Assembly (NCBI RefSeq): GCF_001640025.1
Contig: NC_031673.1
Span: 1,860,001-1,924,000, forward strand
Source of the DNA: Sugiyamaella lignohabitans
Taxonomy: Eukaryota > Ascomycota > Dipodascomycetes > Dipodascales > Trichomonascaceae
Reading direction: 5' to 3'
DNA: 64,000 nucleotides
Part shown: one piece after another, positions 8,055 through 18,181 of the stretch
How positions within the stretch are numbered: the stretch's first letter is position 1
Layout: every line of letters begins with the position of its first letter
Notes under the pieces: generated by a model
Databases searched by the model: none
Told to the model about the DNA's origin: nothing
The model's input: only the letters and a program-made list of their open reading frames with translations
Made by a program: the position numbers and the translations under genes

Positions 8055-9292
8055 GGAGAAATAACTTCGCAATTACGACTGAAAAAAAGAGTGTGGGTCA
8101 CGAAGAAAGACGAGGGTAATTAGCGCGCACTGAGACTCCGTCCGTGCGTATGTAGGGATGTGTATGTCACAGACTTAGCCAGGTGGTGAGATTAGTCAAA
8201 CAAACAAGCCTGAGACAATGCCAACATGAAACTCAAGGAAAACAATGAAATATGTAACAAATGATTCAAATATCGGATCGAAACAAAAACAATAATAGTA
8301 ATAATAGGTTGGTCTCTGTGCTGGAGCTTATTTCGCGTCCTATATCAAAAAAGTTAGATTATGCCTCCCTAAATCGCTGATACTAGAGTAGTACACCGCC
8401 CCCATACTATCCTGTATTAATTACCACGAATTACAGTATAAATTTGAAATAGGTATAACTCATCCGGACGTGGTTTTAAGGTTTGAATTATGCGCCCACT
8501 CTTGGGGAATGACAAGTAAGAGGGGGGGTTCAACCTTATATTCCAAACAACTGGGTCGACTCATCACCACAACCTGCCAAACTAAACATAACAAAAATAA
8601 GTTTGTTGCTATGGTACTTACCTAAACGTATACCTTTGAAGTGACTTAAAATATCCTTGTAGTTTCTCTATGAAACAGAAAAAGTTTTGGATATCACTAG
8701 ATAATGTCTGTGGTGGTTTCTGGTTATGTTTTCATTTTTCAACTGATATGCAGTCCATGTATTGACGTTCTACTGGATTGGGGCCGTATCAGCAGCCCCT
8801 GGGAGTTGCTAGGGAGCGGGGCACTTATCTGTGCAGGTAACCTCTACGGATACACGTTTCAGCACGGTTCGGGCCGTACACACGAACATAACGCCTCTAA
8901 CTCCCAACTGCGGTTTGACTGTTGTTTTAAGCTGCACTTACCAAGTATCTAAGCGAATTGGGCTTTGAACATGACCGGACTCGAGGTCTAGCTACTCTCT
9001 TCAACCTGACATATAAAATTCAAAAAAACTTAATTATATTCTAGCGAGTGCATCAATCCACGAGAGTCGATGTTTAGTATCAGAAATCTTGTGGTTTAGA
9101 GAATGTGCAAGTGCAAATGAGCTGGTGAATGAGCAAAAGATTATAAAAATAATTACATTTGTTCTGTAAGATGAGGACTCAGATGGCTAGTAGTCTTAAG
9201 CAACTACTGGTTCAACTGAACATATGTTAACAGAGTAATTAATTATGCATTAATAGATGAACATAGTTCATGTAATTAGAGGAGAGAGTAGT
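8055..9292. other. intergenic region without recognised features
   Basis: A 1.24-kb AT-rich stretch between the promoter of the unknown membrane-protein gene and the 3' end of the glucanase gene. Only short open frames are present (longest 82 codons, 8704-8952, without protein-like character). No GC palindrome copy is present here. Confidence 0.55.
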
Positions 9293-11665
9293 CTAATAGT
9301 TTTCTGGTAGTCCCAGTGCTACATAGTCAGGTACTTGTGACGAGCAATTATATGTACGTTGGTAGGCCACTTTGGGCATGATTCCATACTCAATACCCTT
9401 TTTGTAAGACCATTGACTCGATTCAACGAGCTCAGTATCCCAGGTCCAGTAAATTGAACCCCAGCCACCATTGGATTCAAACACTTCCATCTGGACTTCG
9501 GCAAACTGCAACAGATACTCTTTATATGCGTCAGAGTAGTTATCGGGATTAGTGTTTGAGGGCGAACACGTACAATTGATAGCACCATCACATGACGGTG
9601 TAAAAACTGGGGGAGTACTGTATCCAGGATTGAAGTTACCTTCCCAACGAGACCCAACACCGACATTATTCAAATTAAGGGTGCAATCATTGTCAGCTTG
9701 ACTCCACTCACCAATCAAAGTAGGTCCATGTCCTGTCATTTCGTTTGACGATAAATTCATAGTGGTTGCCCATTGGTTGCATACAAGGTTAAGCTTAGCT
9801 TCATGTGACAGACCAATGAGGTATGTGTCGAAAATAGTATATTGGTGAATGTCCAGAGTCATATTGGGATAAGCAGATGGAGGGAACTGGCCTTTCCAGG
9901 CTCCTGCTCCTAAGAAGCCGTCTCCAAAAACAATGTTGCCAGTGTAGCTATTATTTCGTACGATATCATAAGCTTGGCTTGTCCAGTCAATTACCAGTGT
10001 GTTATTAAGAGTCTGCATTTTGGGTTCATTGACCAGTCCATAAAATGTGATAATGTTCTTGTAACGATCTTGAGAAAAGAATTTTGATAACTGATCGTGC
10101 AATTCAAGAGATTGATTTCCATATACCAGTCCTTGAGTACCATTTAACCAGTGTGGGTATCCTTGGCGGCCACTGTGATTCCATCCATTTTGACTTCCAG
10201 GAGCAGCATGGAAATCCAACGACACTCTAAGTCCGTATTTACGACACCACTCAATAGCTCGAAGGAGGTATCTCCAGCTTACCTGTGGAAGATATTGGTC
10301 TCCAGGATACGTTTTCACAGCCCAGTATCCATATGGAATTCTAACATGATCTAAACCAGCAGCAGCGATTTCTTGAAGCGTGGTCTCATTAACCCATGTG
10401 GCATAATGTGTTTCTAGTGTTTGTTTAACATTGGCCATACCGCCGCTAGCATTAAGACTGCCGACAAGTGTCCATTCGTCGACAATTGGTGGATTACTGG
10501 TGTTACTGAAAAAAGAGGGAGTGATGAATGGTTCAGTAACAAGCCAACCACCAAGATTAACACCTCTAATTGGTAGTTCGCCATATGGAAATGGCTCGTT
10601 TAAAGGAGGAACATGTGGATTCGCCTGAGCACTGTCGTCCCAAGTACTATTAAGACCCATTATTGATAGTCCACCGACAGTGGCATTGGTATATGTAGTA
10701 TTAAAGTCCGTCTTATCTAACCAAGTTGAAGGATCTAAAATAGTGCCCTTGGCAGATGATGGTATGCTGTTGTCGCTAGTGGCAGTCGACGTGGAACTAG
10801 GGCCTGATGTTGAAGATGGCGATTGCTGTGTCCTGGATGTATCTTTGTTATTTTTACCAATTACTAACAGTCCAATTGGTATTAGTACTGCAGCAAGAAT
10901 GGCTATTAAAGCCACAATGCCAATAAAAATCCACAGCTTCTTTTTACCTCGCTTACCACTGGCTCCATTGCCATCGGGCGATCCATTGTCTGGCATGCCC
11001 GTACCATCAATCTGCCCATCTGATGCGAGACTTTTCTCATTAAAGCCTGTTCCGCTGTATGGCTTGACTGGTGGTGGTATAGGAGCGGGATCGAGGTGAT
11101 CGTCAAATGGAGTGGTTGCTTTGATGGCTTGATGGGCAGGAACTGTGCCTTCCTCTGCCACAATAGTTGACGATCCGTTATGTAAACTGGCACTGTTGAT
11201 TGGGTTGAGACCACCACCCATGCCATTGCTTCCCTTGGTGGTATGGTAGCTACTGGCCCAAGTTTGTTGTGAGCTGTTGGCAGCATGATTTTGATAGAGA
11301 GCTTGAGCAGGACCAGTACTGGAAGCTGCTGATGGTGCTCTGGCCGAAGATGTATTGGAACCACGTCGATGAGACGAAATTGGCGGTACTGGAGGTTGAA
11401 AAATATTGGCCTGTTCGTTGGTCGACTCATGGTCGTCATGCTCATCGTACATCTCACCTTCTTCGGGCTGGAGAAAACTAAAATCACTATCCCGACTATG
11501 GTTTGTGTTCAGAGAGTACATATCACTCTCAACAAATGTATAACGGGGTCTAGGTAATGGAGCTGCTGACTGCGTTACCGAGTCCCTGACCGACCTTCGG
11601 TCTTTATTGTCCATGATTATGGAGTGCGGTGAATGTCGCCTCGTATTCGTTACTGGCATGTCCAT
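9293..11665 (-). CDS. exo-beta-1,3-glucanase, type II membrane form (ExgD-like, GH5)
   Basis: A 790-aa glucan 1,3-beta-glucosidase. About 240 cytoplasmic, disordered residues precede a basic stop (GKRGKKK) and one membrane anchor (about 244-270). A Ser/Thr linker and the GH5 catalytic domain (about 355-790) follow. The family motifs are clear: RGVNLGGWLVTEPF (367-380), VRIPYGYW (441-448), the acid/base E547 in LVNEPKM and the nucleophile E653 in LIGEWSQADNDC. Many NxS/T sites in the outer domain fit N-glycosylation. The layout matches the fungal ExgD group rather than the soluble secreted Exg1. Expected role is trimming cell-wall beta-1,3-glucan at the cell surface. Confidence 0.92.
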   Translation of the reverse strand: MDMPVTNTRRHSPHSIIMDNKDRRSVRDSVTQSAAPLPRPRYTFVESDMYSLNTNHSRDSDFSFLQPEEGEMYDEHDDHESTNEQANIFQPPVPPISSHRRGSNTSSARAPSAASSTGPAQALYQNHAANSSQQTWASSYHTTKGSNGMGGGLNPINSASLHNGSSTIVAEEGTVPAHQAIKATTPFDDHLDPAPIPPPVKPYSGTGFNEKSLASDGQIDGTGMPDNGSPDGNGASGKRGKKKLWIFIGIVALIAILAAVLIPIGLLVIGKNNKDTSRTQQSPSSTSGPSSTSTATSDNSIPSSAKGTILDPSTWLDKTDFNTTYTNATVGGLSIMGLNSTWDDSAQANPHVPPLNEPFPYGELPIRGVNLGGWLVTEPFITPSFFSNTSNPPIVDEWTLVGSLNASGGMANVKQTLETHYATWVNETTLQEIAAAGLDHVRIPYGYWAVKTYPGDQYLPQVSWRYLLRAIEWCRKYGLRVSLDFHAAPGSQNGWNHSGRQGYPHWLNGTQGLVYGNQSLELHDQLSKFFSQDRYKNIITFYGLVNEPKMQTLNNTLVIDWTSQAYDIVRNNSYTGNIVFGDGFLGAGAWKGQFPPSAYPNMTLDIHQYTIFDTYLIGLSHEAKLNLVCNQWATTMNLSSNEMTGHGPTLIGEWSQADNDCTLNLNNVGVGSRWEGNFNPGYSTPPVFTPSCDGAINCTCSPSNTNPDNYSDAYKEYLLQFAEVQMEVFESNGGWGSIYWTWDTELVESSQWSYKKGIEYGIMPKVAYQRTYNCSSQVPDYVALGLPENY

Positions 11666-13010
11666 AATGAAAGAAGCCTGTTTCGAATCAGAAATATGCG
11701 TGTATTAAGTGGGACTTAAGCAAGATTAAGATTTGGCGATACACTTGGAAAGACTTCAGGGGTCAACGAGGAGTAACCTTGAAACCAAAAATGAAATAGA
11801 TCAGAAAAAACTAAGACAAACAAAAACAATAACAGAACAAGAAAGAAAGTGTGCAATGGTGAAAAAATGAAAAGAGCAAAAATCACAAGAATAGCAACCA
11901 GACAATGCTAATAAGTTGAATGACAGGAATGAAACGTAGCTAGTAGCTAGGTAAGTAGCGATTGTGAGACAGAATAACTCTTCACACGGCCCCAGGTCGG
12001 ATCTCGCGTTCCACGCGTGAAAAAATGCTAAAATCCAGAATAGACAAGCAGTATCGGCAAAATACTGCTGCTGTAGCGTAGTAGTTCTGAATAGGGGTAG
12101 AATTTTAATGCGATTACGATAATAACATGGGTATATGCATGCATGTACTTCCCACCAGCTGTCAACTGATCCCGCGCTGCACTTGAATATTTCCAGGTCA
12201 ATACGGTATAACTGATAAAATAAATCAAAATATAAGACTATTGCCAGTCCAAAATGACTGTTCTTAAGTCTATTCTTTATTCTCAAATTAGCAATGAAAC
12301 GCGATTTTATTAAGTCCTTTAGTTTAGTACCTGTCTCTGTTCTCTTTGTACCTAGTTTTGTGGGGTATGCATGTCCCATTTTTTGAGTAAAGACGCGCAA
12401 TCGGAGTATTTGTCCACTCTGGAACAGCTGCTCAGACCTCTGTGTTACATGTTAAAAGTCTCAATGGCTAGGACACTTTTAATCGTACAGATTGAACCCT
12501 TTTTCTCGTTGCAAAATCCATTTTAAGCTGGCAAAAAAGTCGTCTGTTGACCACCTTTACCTTTGGCTTTCCTAAAAAAGCTCTGTACGTACAGCTTATT
12601 TTTGGGAGAAGAATTTTCAGGGGGTAGATTCTCATAACATTACCTTGTTGGTGGAAAAGTTGTACTAATCGGGACGGCGTCAGACTCGTTCTTCTCAAGC
12701 TGCAGACGTGCCGTCCAGAAAGCGTATACACGCTATGCATCATGCAAGTATTAATTATACCGCTTAAAAGGTGATTCTAAACTACCCCTGGGATTTAACT
12801 CCTGACTCTGAGCTTGAGCTTCTCCTCTGTACAAGCGGGGTACTAACGAGCCCCAGCTGATCACGCGGACTAAAGGTAAATAATAGCTGTATGATAAGAT
12901 CAATTGAAAGCCGACATTTCTCCAACCGGCTCAACAATCAAATCCCATGCTATCCTGACCCTCTTTACATACTTAAGTTTCGCCCGATTACACTTTTGTA
13001 CCTGGGAATC

Positions 13011-13071
13011 CGCCTCCGGCGGCTGGGGCTCCGCCCCAGACCCCGCTGCTCGTCTCGCTTCGCTCGACTCG
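13011..13071 (+). repeat. GC palindrome family, single left arm
   Basis: It starts CGCCTCC instead of TGCCTCC. The main hairpin CTGGGGC-TCC-GCCCCAG is intact, followed by an S-type end (CTCGCTTCGCTCGA). No right arm follows. Confidence 0.88.
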
Positions 13072-13282
13072 GGCGTGGCGTCTCTCGAGTACCATTGTAT
13101 CTGTTGCAAGAGCATTTTAATACCAAAAATACTAAAACTGGTGTAGAGAATATTATTCGTCTTTAATTTATTCTTGCGAATAGCCAGAGCACCATTCAGA
13201 CGACCGACCACCTGCTGACAAGCCAGTTATGAGAACAAGCCCAGGAGAGTTGGGAATTTCATCGAGGTTCTATGGATGATCC

Positions 13283-13417
13283 TGCCTCCAGCGGCTGGGC
13301 TCTGTCCCAGACACCGTAGCTCCTGCTTCGCAGGAGACTGCTGCGGTCCGAAGAGACGACTCGAGCGTAGCGAGAGGAGCCATGGGGTCTGGGGCAGAGC
13401 CCCAGCCGCCGGAGGCA
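13283..13417. repeat. GC palindrome, complete but diverged copy
   Basis: The left arm has a decayed main hairpin (GGGCTCTGTCCCAG) and a G-type end. The right arm is S type with GAGCGTAGCGAG. Orientation is G-to-S. It lies 266 bp from the stop of the coiled-coil gene. Confidence 0.88.
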
Positions 13418-13683
13418 GGACTCTCCACAGAAATATAACATTGACTGTTCCGAAAGTTGCGGGTGTTAGTTAAGGCGACGACCAAGCTAGTGTAAACGTA
13501 CGTAACGTAAGCCAAAAAAAATAAAAATATGATATGCCGAGATTGTCAGGTAAGATGCAGGGTCCGGCGAGGACTAATTTTCCCTGGTGTATTCGGGCAA
13601 TGAGCGCTGTTGCTCCATCATGACTCTATCACTTGAAACACTTGATCTAAGGACCAGCTCAATCAACAATAGCTTTTTTCATC

Positions 13684-14097
13684 TCATTGGCGCGTTTTTC
13701 CATTTCGGGGACCCTTTTTTGGATAATCCTGTATCGTCCTTAGTCGTGTGAGCCACTCTGTTAGATCCTGGTAGCGTTCCGCGTACTCCACTTCAGCCTC
13801 AAGTCTAGCTAGTGATGCCTCAAGTCTAGCGTTTTCTGTCTCATTTCTAGCTTTTTCGTCGGCCAATTGCTTCTCGAGTGTAGTGATCTCTGCCTGCAGT
13901 TGATCCTCACGTTGTTTGGCGTTTGCTTCGATTGTTAGAAGTCTCAAGGCGAAGTCATATATGTGTCTGTCTGACAATGAAGTTTCAGCCAGTTCCTCCT
14001 TGTCAGCTTCACTCATAGGTTCCTTGTCAGCTACGACGACGGCTCTTCTGTCCTCGTAGCATTCCGCTGTCAATCGGTCACTTGTACTTTCATCCAT
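13684..14097 (-). CDS. small coiled-coil protein of unknown function
   Basis: 137 aa from the ATG at 14097; the frame extends to 14130 only with a GTG codon. The middle (about residues 45-115) is a strong predicted coiled coil with repeated 'LEA' heptads (ARLEASLARLEAEVEYAER), rich in Glu, Lys, Ala and Leu. A basic C-terminus ends YPKKGPRNGKTRQ. No family is recognised. Its amino-acid composition and heptad pattern favour a real protein over a chance frame, but conservation would have to confirm it. Confidence 0.5.
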   Translation of the reverse strand: MDESTSDRLTAECYEDRRAVVVADKEPMSEADKEELAETSLSDRHIYDFALRLLTIEANAKQREDQLQAEITTLEKQLADEKARNETENARLEASLARLEAEVEYAERYQDLTEWLTRLRTIQDYPKKGPRNGKTRQ

Positions 14098-14708
14098 TTT
14101 CCAATTATGAGAAATTTTATAGGATATCACAGAAAATCATTTTATAAATGGATGGTTATGTGTCAGAAAAATGGAACACGCAATCTTTTGCATATAAATC
14201 TGTCTATGTAAAACCGACTACATGCACGATACATGTAAAGGAGTAATTATCTGATGCTGGTCTTTGCTGAATTTCAGATGTTTACCAACACCCAAAGTGC
14301 GAGTTCTCGGGATAATTTCATTCAATTCAACAGCAAAACGAATGACAATATTAGTGAATATGATAAGTAAAAATGTAATAGTGTCGTTGGTTTAAGCCTA
14401 CATAAGACAGTAAATGAATATCAATCGATATATGTAAAGGATATACATGAGCTCAAAAAGCATTTACTTTAACATCAGCAATTTTACAGTTCTCATGAGA
14501 AAAAACAGTTGCCGGGACCGCCAACGCCCGACTCGAGCGAAACCAGAGGAACTACGGGATCTGGGGCGCAGCCCCAGCCGCTAGAGGCATAAGGGGATGG
14601 ATGCGACCACGTCTATAAGTGCTTAAATATATGCTTAAAAATGAATATTTCCACCACACTGTCAATAAATAATAAAACTATAAAATCCGAACAGAAGCTG
14701 AGAGCCGT
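14098..14708. other. intergenic region
   Basis: AT-rich, no open frame. It contains one degenerate right arm of the GC palindrome (14529-14589) beyond the 3' end of the MFS gene. Confidence 0.6.
14529..14589 (-). repeat. GC palindrome family, degenerate single right arm
   Basis: The S-type end is altered (CTCGAGCGAAACCAGAGG), the main hairpin CTGGGGC-GCA-GCCCCAG is intact, and it ends GCCGCTAGAGGCA. It is 119 bp from the stop of the MFS gene. Confidence 0.82.
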
Positions 14709-16517
14709 TTACAGATCTGCTGTGGGTTGCTCAGTTGATCCATAGTTGTGTGGCTCATCTGGACTCGGAGGAGGTGATGGCTTAGACAGGAAGAAAGAGG
14801 TTATTAGGAGACAGAAAAATCCGAGAGAAACAATTTCGAAAACAGTTTGAGGCCGTGTAGCAACAGTGAGGTTAAAAATGCGGAAAAACACTAGTGGACC
14901 CACTACCATGCTGAAATTGTTGACGAGACTCAATGCACCCAGCAGCTCACCGATTCTGTCTTGGGGCGCATGCTTGATGATGGCATTCTTCATTGACGGG
15001 ATCTGAACACCGGCCAACGAGTCAATAATCAGTACAATGGCAAACACCTTGGGGTTGGGGGCATTTCCAAGAGCAGAGTAGCCAAAGATACTGATAAGTT
15101 GTCCGATTCGAATCATGGTCAAATCGACTTTATCCAGGCCATTACCTACGACTCTAAACTTGGATCGTAAGAATCGTAGAGCAAGAGGGAATATAATAGC
15201 AAGGACGAAGACTCGAGACATTCCAAACACGGAAATTAAATATCCCACTTCCACACCGGTCCACTTGAACTTCAGCTCAGCAATCATCATGATGATAGGC
15301 GAGATGGCAATTGCAAACTCCATGCCCAAAGATGCCATAATAACAAGCATCCTGGCATTACGTCTGGATGCTCTGTCACTCAAGTGGTCAAATTTAAGCA
15401 ATGCAAGCGGCTTGAGGAAATTAACTTTATGAAGATACTGCTGCCAGTTGGTAGCATTACTCATAACCTGCTCCAAGTCGGTATCGTATTGAACTTGAGA
15501 CATACGACGGGCTTTTAGTGGTCGAGACTCTACTAAAAATAATGCCGTGAGAACGATGTTGGTGACATAAAAGCCAATGGATACCATATAAAGTTTTGGC
15601 AATGAGCGGTATGTGGACAGAATAAGACTGCCGATAACAGGACCAATAGCAATGGATCCAAAAAGACAGGAATCAAGCATTGCTAAGGACTTTGCTCGAA
15701 GACTAGGAGGAATACAGTCTGCGACATAAGAACTATTCAAAACCTGGACAGTCATCAAACTACCGCCAATGCCTTGAATGGCCGATGAAACTAGCAGCCA
15801 TCGATAATCGAAATATTGGGGGTATGAGGTACAAAGAAACGGGATGATATCAGCAAACATGCCACAGAAAGAGCACCAGAGAATAATATACTTACGACCA
15901 ATTCGGTCAGAGTAGGAAGCCAGTTTGGGGGTGGCAACAATACCCAAAATACCGAGAATGGCGGTTCGGTACGAGGTGAAGTTGGCTACAAGAGCAGCTA
16001 CCTCGGGACCTCTACATCTGGGGTCGGCACCGAATTCAGGAGGTTCTTGAGCGTCAATGGGGATTTGTAGACTCCGGGAAGGAGCTGCATCATACAGAGA
16101 TCTACAGATGAGCTCGAACATGACATCCAAATTAGACGCAGTAACCATAGACTGACCAATTGCAAATAGTGAGAAAATAATCACCAGAACAATAGAAGAC
16201 GGTCTATGAGTCCAAGGTAGCCCCCTGTACTCTTCATTGAGTCTCGAATGGGCCTCATCAGGGTCCACATCTGAATGTTCGTCATCAGATCCCGAGTCGA
16301 TAGCCGGGTCAGTCTCTCTTTCTGTGACTGCAGTATTATTCTTCGAAGTTGACGAGGATGAACCAGTGTGGGTATGTGTATAGAATTGAGGACGACCATC
16401 ACTATCAGAAGAATTCTCCTCGTTGCCGCCATACAACAGCCTGGTGCGCTCATTAAACTCTCTAGCTACCACATCATTTCCAGCAGAGTCAACTGCTCCG
16501 CCAATGACCGAGCTCAT
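14709..16517 (-). CDS. MFS transporter, DHA1/TetA-like, related to yeast YCR023C
   Basis: A 602-aa major facilitator with an acidic hydrophilic N-terminus of about 105 residues and 12 predicted membrane segments; the first is SIVLVIIFSLFAIGQSM. The loop 2-3 signature is SYSDRIGRKYIILW. Length and the long N-terminal and central loops fit the fungal YCR023C-like vacuolar/plasma-membrane group, which is distantly related to bacterial tetracycline exporters. Substrate unknown. It is divergent from the gene at 18182 across a 1.66-kb region. Confidence 0.85.
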   Translation of the reverse strand: MSSVIGGAVDSAGNDVVAREFNERTRLLYGGNEENSSDSDGRPQFYTHTHTGSSSSTSKNNTAVTERETDPAIDSGSDDEHSDVDPDEAHSRLNEEYRGLPWTHRPSSIVLVIIFSLFAIGQSMVTASNLDVMFELICRSLYDAAPSRSLQIPIDAQEPPEFGADPRCRGPEVAALVANFTSYRTAILGILGIVATPKLASYSDRIGRKYIILWCSFCGMFADIIPFLCTSYPQYFDYRWLLVSSAIQGIGGSLMTVQVLNSSYVADCIPPSLRAKSLAMLDSCLFGSIAIGPVIGSLILSTYRSLPKLYMVSIGFYVTNIVLTALFLVESRPLKARRMSQVQYDTDLEQVMSNATNWQQYLHKVNFLKPLALLKFDHLSDRASRRNARMLVIMASLGMEFAIAISPIIMMIAELKFKWTGVEVGYLISVFGMSRVFVLAIIFPLALRFLRSKFRVVGNGLDKVDLTMIRIGQLISIFGYSALGNAPNPKVFAIVLIIDSLAGVQIPSMKNAIIKHAPQDRIGELLGALSLVNNFSMVVGPLVFFRIFNLTVATRPQTVFEIVSLGFFCLLITSFFLSKPSPPPSPDEPHNYGSTEQPTADL

Positions 16518-18181
16518 TTTGTATTCTTATTTATACCTTGAACCTGGCCGGCTAGTAGTCGTTATCACCGTACTTCTGTTGTCTAGAGAAATCAGATTCA
16601 GTATTTATCGAATCAACAAAATCCAATCTTTCAACGAACGGCACTGCAGATATATCAAAAACCAAAACCCCAAAAAAATCCCAAATACTAATACTATAAC
16701 AAAATAATTTGTTCAATCAGAATAAATATAAATGTCTGATGCTTTATAATCCAAAACCAAAAAGGCCCGACAACAAACAATTTTCAAGAAATTATTCGAT
16801 ATATAATATTAGAACCGACGTCAGTTGCACATCAATTAGCATAACAGGCGAATGTCATTCTTTTTATGTATAATGGTGCAATACAATGCACCAGGAAGGT
16901 TTATCGGCGGTATCGAACACAGCGATCTGACACCAAACATCTATAGCTCAAGCGCAAAGTTTAAGTCCGCAGGACGATGGGGATCTGATATGCAATGAAC
17001 GGTTCGAGCCACTGACCACCAACTGATGCCGTGCCAAAGATAAGACAAGGCAAAGTACATCAACAACCACAACAACGACGACAACAACAACAATGACACT
17101 AAAATTATTTTGTAGATAAGGTTCCCAAATTAATAATGTCGAGATGTAATATTATCAGATTCAGCCGATATTATTTACCCTCCAGAAACTGAATTCATTG
17201 ACCCCCCAGTCAGTAAGTCAGTCAGTCATGTTTTTTATTTTAGGAGTGCTTTCTCGTTATGAGACAGGACAGCACCGGAACTCCGGTATTATCAATCAAC
17301 AGCTAACTTTATATCGACTAGAGACCAAGTTCCGCTGTGACCTACCAGAAACCTGCGGGCGGCTAGCCCAATTTCAACCTCACTTTGCATGAATGGCAAC
17401 TTACATTTGGGAGAATCTCCAGTGGTGCAGCAGCAGGTAGCAACGGTGCGGTCTCAATCCGATAGGCGTCGGATGCATCTCCGAAGGCAACAGCAAGATT
17501 AGACTCACGTTCGGCATCGCAGTCCGATGATCGTACTCAGCTCTCAGACTGTGCTCTTTCTCACTGATAAGGAGTCTGCTGCATTGCGGGGTCGCCGTTT
17601 GTTTGTTTGCTAGCCTCTCTTGTTCCTGGTTCCTTCGAGGTCCCTCGAGTTCACTCGAAATTGCCATTGCTGTTTCCGAAGTGTTGAGGTGCTAATGGTC
17701 TTGAAAAATCGAGACAACTCCGACCACATCTCAGCCTGACCTCCTTCACTTTTCTCGTTTTCGATTCTTTCAGTCAGTCTCGACTACCAATTGCCATTCA
17801 TCACCGACCACTGAACTGAAACAAATGCAACAATCAGCAGCCATTTGCCCCCCAACAAGCGAGATAAGCCCACTCTGACAGCCGATCTCCGCTAACTCCT
17901 CCTCGAGCCATGGCACGGCTTCAGCGGGGGTTCTGCCTCCGGCGGCTGGGGCTCCGCCCCAGACCCCGCTGCTCCTCTCGCTGCGCTCGAGTCGTTTCGT
18001 CGACGGTCCCAGCCACTCCTGCGAAGCAGGAGCCACGGGGTCTGGGGCGGAGCCCCAGCCGCCGGAGGCCAACTCCACCCCTCGGAGGTCACGTGACCGT
18101 GAAGAGAGTGAAGTGCGGCAAGTTTGATGTTCATGTTTGAGAGCGACGGTCACCCCACTAGAGAGAATAGCGGTGTAAAGA
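16518..18181. promoter_or_regulatory. 1.66-kb divergent intergenic region
   Basis: Upstream of both the MFS gene and the gene at 18182. It holds a CAACAACAACGACGACAACA-type CAA/CGA-rich stretch near 17060-17093 and a complete GC palindrome at 17934-18069. Short open frames (for example 17401-17667, minus) show no protein character. Confidence 0.5.
17934..18069. repeat. GC palindrome, complete copy in a promoter
   Basis: The left arm is S type with a GCTGCGCTCGAG variant. The conserved spacer reads TCGTCGACGGTCCCAGCCA and the right arm is G type. It ends 112 bp before the ATG of the gene at 18182, so it may lie in that gene's promoter or 5' leader. Confidence 0.92.

Larger units (their letters stand above)
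11666..13683. other. 2-kb intergenic region, glucanase promoter
   Basis: No supported gene. It includes the long upstream region of the glucanase and two GC palindrome copies (13011, 13283). A 199-codon minus-strand frame (11801-12400) and a 91-codon frame (12468-12743) have no homology I recognise and a composition unlike the neighbouring proteins. I do not call them. Confidence 0.5.

Noticed and set aside
11801..12400. 199-codon frame, minus strand, Phe/Cys/Tyr-rich
   Set aside because: Odd composition, no motif, lies in the glucanase upstream region; AT-rich DNA gives Phe/Tyr/Ile-rich chance frames.
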